Source: Sulfurospirillum multivorans DSM 12446 (GTDB lineage: Bacteria > Campylobacterota > Campylobacteria > Campylobacterales > Sulfurospirillaceae). Taken from it: DNA of 64,000 bases. The stretch lies in assembly GCF_000568815.1 (NCBI RefSeq), contig NZ_CP007201.1, forward strand, positions 2,179,654-2,243,653, given 5' to 3'. The notes beneath the pieces are model-generated. The model worked only from the letters and a program-made list of their open reading frames with translations, searched no databases and was not told where the DNA came from. A program made the position numbers and the translations under genes. Of the stretch, positions 9,292 to 17,431 are shown piece after piece (positions within the stretch are counted from its first letter, which is position 1; the number at the start of each line of letters is the position of its first letter).

Positions 9292-11005
9292 CGCACATTC
9301 CTTTAAATTCTGCCAAGATAGATTCGATCTCTCCAATTCCCAGTTGCCAAAAACCCTCATCTTCAATATCAAACCCAAACTTTTTAATCAGCTCTTTAGG
9401 ACTTTGACTGCCCCCAGCACTTAAAAAAGTGGTGTAGTTTTGCACAAAAAGAGCTTTATCGCTTTTTTTGTAAAGTCCGTACAGCGCTAAGACGAGTAAC
9501 TGCCCGTAACTGTAGGCGTAGCAGTAAAAAGGAGAATGGATAAAATGGGGAATATAACTCCACCACAGCGCATAATCTTTGCTCAGCGTAATGCTTTTGC
9601 CAAACATCTTTTGGCTCTCTTGCATCCAGTATTGATTAAACGTTTCAAGGTCCAACTCGCCCTCATGTGCATGTACTTTGCGCTCAAAGGTCGTAAAGTT
9701 GATTTGACGGTAAAGTGTGGAAAAAATATCTTCGATTTTACTCGCATACAAAGAGCGTTTTTCGCTCGCGCTTAAGTTATCTTTGATCGCATCAAAAATA
9801 AGCATCTCCGCAAACACCGAAGCGGTTTCAGAGGTCGTCAAGGGCGTGTCACTTCCAAGGTAGCCCACACCGCGTGAAAGGTACTGATGAATCGCGTGCC
9901 CTAACTCATGCGCTAAAGTAAAAAGATCGCGCCTGGTGTCCGTGTGGTTAAGAAGCACGTACGGATGGGTCGAAGGCGTTGCTGGATGCGAAAAAGCGCC
10001 CCCTCGTTTTTTATCTTTAGGAAATACGTCGATCCACCCTTTTTCAAACGCCATTGTGGCAATTTCATGAAATTTAGGATTGAATTTTGCAAAGGCATCT
10101 AAGACAATCGCTTTGGATGTCTCAAAATCAAATGAGGCACTGGAAGCTTCAAGTGGTGCGTAGCGGTCGTACTCATACAGCTCATCAAGCCCCAAAAGTT
10201 TTGCTTTTTGCACGTAATACTCTTGCACCAAGGAAAAGCTGCTCTCTGCACTTTTGACCAAAGCATCGACACTTTTTTGGGTGATTTTATTGTCCATATG
10301 GCGTGGTTGTTCGGCATTTTTGTAGCCACGAAGTTCGCAATCACTCGCAAGATCGGTTTTAATCATGTTAAAAATATACGCAAGAAGCGGTTGATGCGGT
10401 TTGAGTCCTTTGGTAAAGGCACTCGCTGCTTTTTGTCTCACACTACGATCACCGTCTTGAAGTTTGCTCAAAATCTCCTCTTCCGAGAGCTTTTGCCCTT
10501 CATAGGAAAATTTGAGGCGACTGAAATGCTCATCAAAAAGGCGGCTAAATGCTGAAGCAGAGGTCATATCTTTTTTAAGTAAAATGCGCTCCTCTTTTTG
10601 GCTGAGCTGATACGGTTTTTCTTCAACCAATGATTCTAAATAGTAGGTGTACATTGGAGCCGAAGCGATCAACTCTTCTTGTTTTGGTTTGGAGAGTTTG
10701 TTAAATTCAAGTTCAAAAAAGAGAAGATTTTCAGCAATATTGGAGTGAGCTTGTTGATATTTGGCGTAAAAGCCGCCATTGTCACTGTTGGTGGCAAATT
10801 TTAAAAAAGCATAGGTCATAATGCGCCCAAGCTTCTCGTTGATCGATTCGTATTCGCGAATGGACTCTAAAAATTCGTTGACATGCAACTCTTTGAGCTT
10901 GCCTTTGCAGACCGACTCCAAGCTTTTCGCACGCGATGCCGCATCTTTTAAATCTGCTTCTAGCAACGCTTCGTTTTCATACAGTGCTGATAAATCCCAA
11001 TTCAA
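9284..11005 (-). CDS. pepF: Oligoendopeptidase F (M3 family metallopeptidase)
   Basis: Cytoplasmic zinc peptidase that degrades short peptides. The 573-residue protein has the M3 catalytic motif HELGHAIH (about residue 365) with the zinc-ligand Glu expected in the following ETASVFAEML helix. Length fits PepF. It follows pabC by only 3 bp but has its own candidate promoter inside pabC. The end overlaps the SspB-like gene, so the two are probably co-expressed. Confidence 0.94.
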   Translation of the reverse strand: MNWDLSALYENEALLEADLKDAASRAKSLESVCKGKLKELHVNEFLESIREYESINEKLGRIMTYAFLKFATNSDNGGFYAKYQQAHSNIAENLLFFELEFNKLSKPKQEELIASAPMYTYYLESLVEEKPYQLSQKEERILLKKDMTSASAFSRLFDEHFSRLKFSYEGQKLSEEEILSKLQDGDRSVRQKAASAFTKGLKPHQPLLAYIFNMIKTDLASDCELRGYKNAEQPRHMDNKITQKSVDALVKSAESSFSLVQEYYVQKAKLLGLDELYEYDRYAPLEASSASFDFETSKAIVLDAFAKFNPKFHEIATMAFEKGWIDVFPKDKKRGGAFSHPATPSTHPYVLLNHTDTRRDLFTLAHELGHAIHQYLSRGVGYLGSDTPLTTSETASVFAEMLIFDAIKDNLSASEKRSLYASKIEDIFSTLYRQINFTTFERKVHAHEGELDLETFNQYWMQESQKMFGKSITLSKDYALWWSYIPHFIHSPFYCYAYSYGQLLVLALYGLYKKSDKALFVQNYTTFLSAGGSQSPKELIKKFGFDIEDEGFWQLGIGEIESILAEFKGMCDA

Positions 11006-11008
11006 AAT

Positions 11009-11602
11009 TCAATCCTTAATAGATACTTTTTTAATTATTCTAAACCCTATAAGTGCATTCATTATAGCAAATTTCTCTGCTTTTTGAAGGCTTTTGATGT
11101 CTAAAACTTCAGCCTTCAATTCGCCGCAAGAGAGCAGTCGTGCGCGCGTGGTTCCCTCCAAAAGTGGATGAAGGGGTGTTTTCCACTCCCCATCGATGAA
11201 AAGCGCGATATTGGCAATGCTCGTGTCTTTGAGCTCACCTTTACATGTAAAGAGAATATCATCAACATCCTCGCGCAGATGGGCATTCAATGCTTCTCGG
11301 TTGCAATACTTATACGCGTAGTCTATGTCCGCTTCTACGAGTGAAAATGTGTGGAAGTCACGCGGTGTGTAGGGAAGATACTCAATCTTTTGAACTGTTT
11401 GGGCATATTCGACGCGCACTTTACATGTAAACGTTTTGGGTGGATTTAAATGCTCTAAAAGTGCGATTTTCTGCGTTGATCCATAAAGCTCTTGGCGCGT
11501 TTTATCAAAGCGTGCTTGATGAAACGAAAGATGCTGTACTTCGCCATTGACCGCTTTGAGCGTTTCAAAACACGGGGATATAGACTTTATCACACAGCTC
11601 AT
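11009..11602 (-). CDS. pabC: Class IV aminotransferase, probable aminodeoxychorismate lyase
   Basis: PLP enzyme expected to split 4-amino-4-deoxychorismate to p-aminobenzoate for folate. The start at 11602 (MSCVIKSIS) places [10 protein letters not shown] at the N-terminus, as in class IV enzymes; LKDTSIANIALFIDG and PLLEGTTRARLL match the C-terminal cofactor-site region. It is about 197 residues, shorter than stand-alone PabC (about 270) and closer to the compact C-terminal half of fused PabB-PabC proteins. It overlaps pabB by 38 bp, so the pair may be a split version of such a fusion. Two TTTACATGTAAA copies are read as FTCK. Confidence 0.82.
   Translation of the reverse strand: MSCVIKSISPCFETLKAVNGEVQHLSFHQARFDKTRQELYGSTQKIALLEHLNPPKTFTCKVRVEYAQTVQKIEYLPYTPRDFHTFSLVEADIDYAYKYCNREALNAHLREDVDDILFTCKGELKDTSIANIALFIDGEWKTPLHPLLEGTTRARLLSCGELKAEVLDIKSLQKAEKFAIMNALIGFRIIKKVSIKD
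11061..11066 (-). promoter_or_regulatory. Predicted -10 for pepF inside pabC
   Basis: Minus-strand AAATTTGCTATAATGAATG gives an extended -10 (TGCTATAAT) about 56 bases before the pepF start at 11005, within the 3' end of pabC. It could uncouple pepF from the folate/pyrimidine genes. Confidence 0.5.
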
Positions 11603-12527
11603 CGTACTCCTTTTGGGCATCGCTTAAAAGCGTGATACCTCCACCACTTTTAAACACACAACCCTCTTTTGTCTTTTCCAAAAAACGGATCATTACGGCA
11701 CTGTCCAAACTTTTCCCATCGTACACACCAAAAATACCCGTAAAATAGCCTCGATCATACCCTTCAAGACGTTCTATGATCTCCACACTGCTCCGCTTTG
11801 GCGTACCGCTAATAGAGCCTGCTGGAAGCAGTTTGGCTATGATGGTGCCTACGTTTTCATGCCAATTCTCATCCAATTTTCCCGTGATTTTGGAGCTTAC
11901 ATGTAAAAGCTCTTTGGTGCCTGCTTGAATCGTTTCGACATAGCGAAACTGCTCAACACGCACTTCACGCGAGACCATCGAGAGGTCATTACGCAAAAGA
12001 TCCACGACCATCACATGCTCCGCTTTTTCTTTCTCATCGTTTAAAATCATTTCTTCCGCATTGGGAATGCTCGCATCAATGGTGCCTTTCATCGGATAGG
12101 TGCTGATCTGATTGTTTTTGAGTTGCACAAAACGCTCAGGCGAAAAGCAGACAAAGTGCTCGTGATAGCACAGTTTAAACGGAGCATTGGCGGTATAAAA
12201 AAGAGTTTCAAGGGAGCCTGAAAACTCAACGTTGGTCGGTGCTGTAAGGTTAAGCAGATAGGTGTTGCCCGCTTTGATTGCTTCAATAACCGCGTCACAT
12301 TGAGCGAAATAGTGCTCTTTGGAAGGAGGCGTTTTACTCCACGAAACATCTTTACATGTAAACGCTTTAGAAGCGTTACTTTGGCTCTCTAACTGGTACA
12401 AAATGCCGCTTGGAACGGCATCGAGGGCGAATACCTCAAACTGTTTTGCTGCATAATCAATCACAAAGAAAAAAGGCGTTCGCGCTTTGCCAAACGCATT
12501 GAGTTTAGAGGCAAACTCAATGTTCAA
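11565..12527 (-). CDS. pabB: Aminodeoxychorismate synthase component I
   Basis: Chorismate-binding enzyme making 4-amino-4-deoxychorismate with a glutamine amidotransferase partner (PabA), which is not in this window. The 320-residue protein lacks the N-terminal domain of the long PabB/TrpE forms but keeps the catalytic core: [30 protein letters not shown] and [13 protein letters not shown], then [16 protein letters not shown]. The compact length is seen in Campylobacterota PabB. It overlaps pyrB by 11 bp at the start and pabC by 38 bp at the end. Confidence 0.92.
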   Translation of the reverse strand: MNIEFASKLNAFGKARTPFFFVIDYAAKQFEVFALDAVPSGILYQLESQSNASKAFTCKDVSWSKTPPSKEHYFAQCDAVIEAIKAGNTYLLNLTAPTNVEFSGSLETLFYTANAPFKLCYHEHFVCFSPERFVQLKNNQISTYPMKGTIDASIPNAEEMILNDEKEKAEHVMVVDLLRNDLSMVSREVRVEQFRYVETIQAGTKELLHVSSKITGKLDENWHENVGTIIAKLLPAGSISGTPKRSSVEIIERLEGYDRGYFTGIFGVYDGKSLDSAVMIRFLEKTKEGCVFKSGGGITLLSDAQKEYDELCDKVYIPVF

Positions 12528-13389
12528 TCAGCTTCTCCAAAACCGCCATTCGCACTGCCACACCGTTTTTAACTTGCTCTAAAATTTTGGAGCGTGGATC
12601 TTTCATCATAAAATCATCCACATCGACATTGCGATGCACTGGGCCTGGATGAAGGATGATAATATCACGCTCCCCCATCAGTTTGGAAGTGATGCAAAAA
12701 TCGGTTCCATAATCTTTTAAAGAGGCATAAATCTGATTGGCATGACGCTCGGTTTGCGCACGCAAACTCATAATGACATCGACCTCATCGATCACCTCTT
12801 CGATGCTATGGTGCACACGAAGATCGGTCTGGGGCAAGAAATGCGGAGGCCCAACCAAAATGACTTCAACACCCACACGTCCTAAAAGTTCGATATTGCT
12901 GTTGGCAACGCGTGAATTTTTAATGTCTCCCACTATCGCCACTTTTTTACCTTTAACATCGCCAAAATGACGCTTCATCGTAAAAAGATCTAACAGCGCT
13001 TGGGTTGGGTGAGCATGGCTTCCATCACCGCCATTGACGATAGGACAGTTGACATAATTGGCTAAGATGTGAGGCACACCTGAGCTTTTATGGCGCACAA
13101 CAATCGCGTCAGGTCCCATCGCATCAAGGTTAGCTGCGGTATCAAACAACGTTTCACCTTTACTCGAAGAGCTGCGTGAGACATCAAGACTTACAACCAT
13201 TGCGCCAAGGCGTTTGGCTGCGATTTCAAAACTGCTTCGTGTCCTCGTTGAGTTTTCAAAAAAGATGGTGATGACCGTTTTATTTTTCAAAATTTCGCGT
13301 GGTTTTTCATCCAAAAACTCGGTTGCTCGCTCAAACAACTGCTCTATCTCTTCCAACGAAAAATCCCGTGTATTTATCAAATGGTTCAC
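12517..13389 (-). CDS. pyrB: Aspartate carbamoyltransferase catalytic subunit
   Basis: Condenses carbamoyl phosphate with aspartate in pyrimidine synthesis. Start taken as GTG at 13389 because AAGGAG lies about eight bases upstream and the protein then begins [15 protein letters not shown], giving 290 residues; a longer reading from 13467 adds 26 atypical residues. Motifs: [20 protein letters not shown] (carbamoyl phosphate site), [11 protein letters not shown] and [13 protein letters not shown]. No pyrI follows, so a non-allosteric trimer is likely. The neighbours pabB and pepF fit the C. jejuni order. Confidence 0.95.
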   Translation of the reverse strand: MNHLINTRDFSLEEIEQLFERATEFLDEKPREILKNKTVITIFFENSTRTRSSFEIAAKRLGAMVVSLDVSRSSSSKGETLFDTAANLDAMGPDAIVVRHKSSGVPHILANYVNCPIVNGGDGSHAHPTQALLDLFTMKRHFGDVKGKKVAIVGDIKNSRVANSNIELLGRVGVEVILVGPPHFLPQTDLRVHHSIEEVIDEVDVIMSLRAQTERHANQIYASLKDYGTDFCITSKLMGERDIIILHPGPVHRNVDVDDFMMKDPRSKILEQVKNGVAVRMAVLEKLIEH

Positions 13390-13471
13390 GCACCGCTCCT
13401 TGATGATTTTGCGAAAATAATAACAAATTTTGACTGTAAGTTTCGTTAACACTTCGTTCAATTGCATGTGC

Positions 13472-13477
13472 TACAAT
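13472..13477 (+). promoter_or_regulatory. Predicted -10 for the glycine-zipper protein gene
   Basis: TGTGCTACAAT lies 20 bases upstream of the ATG at 13497, with AAGGAG at 13487-13492 between them. The short leader leaves room for little beyond the ribosome site. Confidence 0.5.
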
Positions 13478-13496
13478 TCGCAAATAAGGAGTAAAC

Positions 13497-14018
13497 ATGA
13501 AAAAAATCTTTTATGCGTCACTTCTGCTTTTAGGTTCTCTCCTTTATGCGGAGACGCTCAATCTAACAGAAGAGGTACGCGTCATAACCAGTAAACCAGA
13601 GTACCGTATGGTCAACTCACGGGTTCCATACCAAGAGTGTTGGGATGAGCAAGTTGAAGTGCATTATGCTCCACAACCGTCCAATGATGGCAGCGGCGTA
13701 GCGGGTGCGCTCATTGGTGGTGTCGCAGGCGGTGTTTTAGGGCATCAAGTGGGTGGTGGCAGAGGAAACACGGCAGCAACCGTGGGCGGAGCCATTGTGG
13801 GAACATTGGTGGGCAAAAACCTTGCAGAAAACGCAACGAGCACACCGCCCCCTCCTGGGTATCGCATAGAGAGACGTTGTGCGACTCGTTATGAAGAGAA
13901 GAGTATAGAACAATTTATGGGGTATCGCAACACAGCGAACTATAAAGGTCAGACGATTGTTAAGTATTCGGACAAACCCTTAGAGTTTATCCGCTTGAAC
14001 GTTATGGTAACGTACTAA
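13497..14018 (+). CDS. Glycine-zipper (2TM) envelope protein
   Basis: Secreted protein of 173 residues with signal peptide MKKIFYASLLLLGSLLYA and a glycine-zipper domain (about 62-104) made of GALIGGVAGGVLGHQVGGG and AATVGGAIVGTLVGKN, as in Rickettsia 17-kDa/SlyB-like surface proteins. A proline run precedes a C-terminal domain containing two Cys and IERRCATRYEE. Function is unclear; related proteins influence outer-membrane integrity. It lacks a lipobox Cys. Its last 39 bp overlap the convergent bioD gene. Confidence 0.82.
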   Translation: MKKIFYASLLLLGSLLYAETLNLTEEVRVITSKPEYRMVNSRVPYQECWDEQVEVHYAPQPSNDGSGVAGALIGGVAGGVLGHQVGGGRGNTAATVGGAIVGTLVGKNLAENATSTPPPPGYRIERRCATRYEEKSIEQFMGYRNTANYKGQTIVKYSDKPLEFIRLNVMVTY

Positions 14019-14654
14019 ACTCTTCAAAATTTCATCCATATCGTCTTGGACTGAGAGCACTCTGCCAAACACTTTTTTGAAAAATGGCAGGGTGGTTTCA
14101 TCAAAAGAGGCACGATCTCCTTTAAAATTAACACACCACTCATAATCATCCACACCTAAACCATCCAGAAGATGAAGGTTGAGCAAAATATCGTTGATAC
14201 AGCCGAGTTGATCGTGCCCAACGAGCAGTGTTTTGGCATTAAAGAGTCGAATAAAATCGTACATGTAAAGATCTTCTTCAATGGGCACTAAAAGCCCGCC
14301 CGCCCCTTCAATCAAGACAATATCGCACAGCGCTTCGATCTTGGCATACGCACTCTCTAACAATTCCAAACTCACTTTTTTACGTCCTTTCGCCACAAAG
14401 GGAGCCGCAGGGAGTTCAAACTGATAGGGAACAATGTCACGAAGTTTTAACGCTTCAAGAGCCGGATGGTACCGTTTTGCCGTTTCAAAAAGCAGTGTGG
14501 CATCCACAGGATGTGTCACAACACCCGTTTCAATCGGCTTCATAACGCCGACTTTGAGCCCTTTGGCACTCAGCGCTTCTAAAAGTTTTAAGGTTGTGTA
14601 GGTTTTACCAACATCGGTGTTCGTGGCAGTAATAAAAATGGGGGGATATTTCAT
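13980..14654 (-). CDS. bioD: ATP-dependent dethiobiotin synthetase BioD
   Basis: Forms the ureido ring of dethiobiotin from DAPA, CO2 and ATP. The 224-residue protein has the P-loop TATNTDVGKTYTT (about 8-20), the substrate motif KPIETG and EGAGGLLVPI. It stands alone here; a BioF-type gene is 21 kb away and no bioA/bioB appears, so the pathway is scattered. The 3' end overlaps the convergent glycine-zipper gene by 39 bp. Confidence 0.94.
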   Translation of the reverse strand: MKYPPIFITATNTDVGKTYTTLKLLEALSAKGLKVGVMKPIETGVVTHPVDATLLFETAKRYHPALEALKLRDIVPYQFELPAAPFVAKGRKKVSLELLESAYAKIEALCDIVLIEGAGGLLVPIEEDLYMYDFIRLFNAKTLLVGHDQLGCINDILLNLHLLDGLGVDDYEWCVNFKGDRASFDETTLPFFKKVFGRVLSVQDDMDEILKSLVRYHNVQADKL

Positions 14655-14676
14655 AGAAAACTTCTTTTTTTGCGTT

Positions 14677-14682
14677 ATTATA
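14677..14682 (-). promoter_or_regulatory. Predicted extended -10 for bioD
   Basis: Minus strand TTTTTGCTATAATAACGC: a T-run and TGC-TATAAT about 23 bases before the bioD ATG at 14654, immediately after the putative terminator of the upstream gene. Confidence 0.65.
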
Positions 14683-14696
14683 GCAAAAAGGTCTTA

Positions 14697-14727
14697 GTGC
14701 TAGGACGCATGTAAAGCGTCCTAGTAC
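14697..14727 (-). terminator. Probable terminator hairpin after the 14732-15154 gene
   Basis: CTAGGACGC and its complement GCGTCCTAG flank a 7-base loop (stem extended by two to three pairs), between the stop of the upstream membrane protein and bioD. The T-rich stretch follows about eight bases after the stem on the minus strand, so termination may be imperfect. The loop itself contains TTTACATG, a partial copy of the window-wide motif. Confidence 0.6.
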
Positions 14728-14731
14728 GGAT

Positions 14732-15154
14732 TTAGCCCATTAAATAACGCGTTAAAAAACCAAGAGACGCGGCAACGATGTGTGGTGCTCCGAACAAAAA
14801 CGTTGCAAAGACTTGAACAAGAATGCTTTTTTTAAGCTTCATTCCAAAGATAATCAGCGTTCCAATAAACGTTGTAGCAAAGATGTAGGAGAGTGCATGC
14901 GTTAGCTCATACGAAGGGTCGTACTTAATGCTTGCAAGGGCTAAGGAGATCACATACGCCGTTATAAAATACCCGATAACATTCGTAAGTGTTTCATAGC
15001 GTTGAAACTTCTCGTAAAAATCTTCCACACTCGGAGGCGGCAATCCTTTAGACTCTTTGAGCTTTTTAGACGCAATAGCCCTTTTTTCAAAGAACAGGAA
15101 GGCGAATAAATTCAAGGCAACGCCAAGCGGAACGATTAAGAACAGTGCATCCAT
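14732..15154 (-). CDS. Small membrane protein of unknown function
   Basis: Not recognised. The 140-residue protein has about four predicted membrane segments (near 3-23, 58-78, 88-106 and 115-136) with a charged cytoplasmic-looking loop at 25-52 containing KKLKESKGLPPPSVEDFYEK. CAAGGAG precedes the start at 15154. It is monocistronic, bounded by a hairpin downstream. No conserved catalytic or ligand residues are apparent. Confidence 0.75.
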   Translation of the reverse strand: MDALFLIVPLGVALNLFAFLFFEKRAIASKKLKESKGLPPPSVEDFYEKFQRYETLTNVIGYFITAYVISLALASIKYDPSYELTHALSYIFATTFIGTLIIFGMKLKKSILVQVFATFLFGAPHIVAASLGFLTRYLMG

Positions 15155-15248
15155 AACAAACTCCTTGTCTCATTTTCGTGATATGTGAAGATTGTAACTT
15201 TCGTTTGTTTGGGGGTTGCTTAAAAGAAATCATTAATCATAATTTATA

Positions 15249-16112
15249 CTACTTAAATCGTACGGGCACACAAAAATCCAGATCAAACAGCTCATCAGCC
15301 TCGATAAAATGGTTTTTACGGTACAAGGCAAACGAAGGAAGTGCCGCCTTTTCGTATACACTTTTAGGCAACCACTCATGGTAAATCACATCCATATATT
15401 TTTTCAAATCACCGTATTTTCCTTGTAGTGAGAAGAGTGCACAAAACGTTTGAGGAATGCGCATCACGCCCACTTCACCGCTTCGGTAAAATTTCTTTTC
15501 AGAGGGAAGCTCTAAACAGGCGACATAATGGCACTGGGATGATTCCACAAAGCGAGGATTGCTGTGGTGCAGACCGATCATCTTTTGCTGTGCAAAATCA
15601 ATGCCTTCGTGAAGCGCCCATGCTTGAAGCTTCAACCATGCCATCTTAATGCTACGATCATACCCTTTGTGCCGCACATATGCCACATCAAAACTGGGCA
15701 TCGAGCCAATCTTTACATGTAAAGGGGTATTCGCAAACGTATAGTCCCTGTTTTCATTGGCACGATCGACTTCGCGCCACTTGGTTGGGGTCACACCAAA
15801 GTTCTCTTTAAAGGCTTGTGAGAAAGAGGCGTTGGAGCTAAAACCCACCTCATGCATAATGTGCGTGATCGTCGCATCGGGGTTAAACAGCAGTAAATTA
15901 GCAGCATGTTCAAGCTTAACGCGCTTAATGTACGCATGTACACTCTCTTTCGTTTGCTCTTTGAAAATGCGGTTAAAATGAAACGGTGACATTGCAACCA
16001 ATGAAGAGAGCTCTTCAACACTAAAGTTTTTTCCAATAGCACCATGAATGTAAAAAAGAACCTCATTGACACGCTCAATATGATCATTTTTCGTGTTTAT
16101 TTTGTGTTTCAT
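15249..16112 (-). CDS. AraC-family regulator with GyrI-like effector domain
   Basis: The N-terminal half (about 10-112) holds two AraC helix-turn-helix motifs, FSVEELSSLVAMSPFHFNRIFK and ITHIMHEVGFSSNASFSQAFKENFGVTP; the C-terminal half (about 128-287) resembles the GyrI/SbmC small-molecule-binding fold. This pairing is seen in multidrug-sensing regulators of the Rob type. The start at 16112 is preferred: the predicted -10 lies at 16119-16124, so any earlier start would be upstream of the transcript. That makes the mRNA nearly leaderless. It is divergent from the aminotransferase at 16214, which it may regulate. A perfect CTTTACATGTAAAG at 15711-15724 encodes LHVK. Confidence 0.88.
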   Translation of the reverse strand: MKHKINTKNDHIERVNEVLFYIHGAIGKNFSVEELSSLVAMSPFHFNRIFKEQTKESVHAYIKRVKLEHAANLLLFNPDATITHIMHEVGFSSNASFSQAFKENFGVTPTKWREVDRANENRDYTFANTPLHVKIGSMPSFDVAYVRHKGYDRSIKMAWLKLQAWALHEGIDFAQQKMIGLHHSNPRFVESSQCHYVACLELPSEKKFYRSGEVGVMRIPQTFCALFSLQGKYGDLKKYMDVIYHEWLPKSVYEKAALPSFALYRKNHFIEADELFDLDFCVPVRFK

Positions 16113-16118
16113 GTCAAA

Positions 16119-16124
16119 ATTATA
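16119..16124 (-). promoter_or_regulatory. Predicted extended -10 of the AraC-type gene
   Basis: Minus strand TGTGCTATAATTTTGACATG: the TATAAT ends only six bases before the ATG at 16112, which would put transcription start at or within a base or two of the start codon. Confidence 0.55.
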
Positions 16125-16181
16125 GCACAAATGGACAAAGCAAATCCCTCATTTTAGATGGCACAGTTTTAGAAGAAGCGC

Positions 16182-16187
16182 TATAAT
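16182..16187 (+). promoter_or_regulatory. Predicted -10 of the aminotransferase gene
   Basis: AAGCGCTATAATACG lies 27 bases upstream of the ATG at 16214, with AAAGGCTAG as a weak ribosome site. It is back-to-back with the AraC-type promoter at 16119-16124, about 60 bp apart. Confidence 0.6.
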
Positions 16188-16213
16188 ACGATACATTTTA
16201 ACAAAGGCTAGAC

Positions 16214-17374
16214 ATGCAAACCAAATTTGCAAAACGTGTTACCACGGCGTCACGTTCATTTACCCGTACCATCTTAGACTTAACGGCACAAAGCTCCATC
16301 ATTTCGTTTGCAGGCGGACTTCCTGATGCGGCACTTTTTCCACGAGAAAACATCGAAAAACATGCTAAAGAACTCTTCAAAACCGAAGACAACCGTCTGT
16401 TCCAATACAGCAACGCTTCAGGTGTTGAAGCCCTAAAAGTGGAGATCGCTAAGAAATACGTCAACACGCCCTCAACGCAGATCATGCTCACCAACGGGTC
16501 GCAACAAGGGCTTGATTTGGTCTGTAAAACCTTTTTGGATGAGAAAGATTGCATCATCGTCGAAGATCCAAGTTACCTAGCCGCACTTGGGCTTTTTCAC
16601 ATGTACAACGCGACCATCAAAGCCGTCCCACTCAGCTCAAAAGGTGTTGATACGGACGTTTTGGAAGTTTTGTTTCGAGATTATTCGCCTAAGTTTTTCT
16701 ATACAATTCCTATTTTTCAAAACCCAACAGGTTACTCATATACGTTAGAGAATCGTCACGAAGTGGTACGTTTGGCTCAAAAGTACAACGTCATTTTACT
16801 CGAAGACAGCCCGTATGAAGCGCTTCGTTATGATGGTGTTCAAACCAAAGCTTTTGCGGATTTGCTCCCAGAACTGACCATCGCACTGGGAACGTTTTCT
16901 AAAACACTCGCCCCTGATTTTCGAATCGGTTGGATGAAAGCACCTCAAGAGATTATCAGCGCATTAACACTCTCAAAAGAGAGTACGGATCTGCAAAACT
17001 CAAAGTTTTTCCAACACATCTGCGCCAAAATGATGCAAAGCGGTGAGTTGCAAGAACATACCAAAACACTGATCGCATACTACCGACCCAAACGCGATGC
17101 GATGGTTAATGCACTGCATGAGCTTTTTGGCGATAGCATCGAATTTGTTGTACCCGAGGGCGGAATGTTCATTTGGGTGAATTTTAAAAAATGCGCCGAT
17201 AGCATGAAGCTTTTTGATGTAGCTATTAAAAAAGGGGTTGCCTTTGTTCCAGGAAGCGTTTTCTTTGCCGATAAACGCGTCACCTCTTATGGAAGACTCA
17301 ACTACACCAACTCAAGCCTTGAGCAGATTGAAACGGGTGTTAAAAAGCTTTACGAGGCGTATAATAAACTATAA
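16214..17374 (+). CDS. PLP-dependent class I/II aminotransferase (2-aminoadipate/MocR-like type)
   Basis: Fold type I aminotransferase of 386 residues. Features: YSNASGVEALK near residue 77, LTNGSQQGLDLV, the FQNPTGYS substrate/PLP motif, LLEDSPYEALRYDG with the cofactor Asp, and the Schiff-base lysine in LGTFSKTLAPDFRIGW (about 235). This subgroup includes LysN-type 2-aminoadipate and aromatic/branched-chain transaminases; specificity cannot be read by eye. There is no HTH domain, so it is not a MocR regulator. The AraC-type regulator diverges from the same promoter region. Confidence 0.88.
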   Translation: MQTKFAKRVTTASRSFTRTILDLTAQSSIISFAGGLPDAALFPRENIEKHAKELFKTEDNRLFQYSNASGVEALKVEIAKKYVNTPSTQIMLTNGSQQGLDLVCKTFLDEKDCIIVEDPSYLAALGLFHMYNATIKAVPLSSKGVDTDVLEVLFRDYSPKFFYTIPIFQNPTGYSYTLENRHEVVRLAQKYNVILLEDSPYEALRYDGVQTKAFADLLPELTIALGTFSKTLAPDFRIGWMKAPQEIISALTLSKESTDLQNSKFFQHICAKMMQSGELQEHTKTLIAYYRPKRDAMVNALHELFGDSIEFVVPEGGMFIWVNFKKCADSMKLFDVAIKKGVAFVPGSVFFADKRVTSYGRLNYTNSSLEQIETGVKKLYEAYNKL

Positions 17375-17431
17375 AATTTCAGTCATATTTTTTGGTACAA
17401 TATTCAACACTTTGGATTTTAAGGATTGCTC

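Noticed and set aside
13390-13467. A longer PyrB start adding 26 residues
   Set aside because: The extension has no similarity to the family, while GTG at 13389 has AAGGAG at the right distance.
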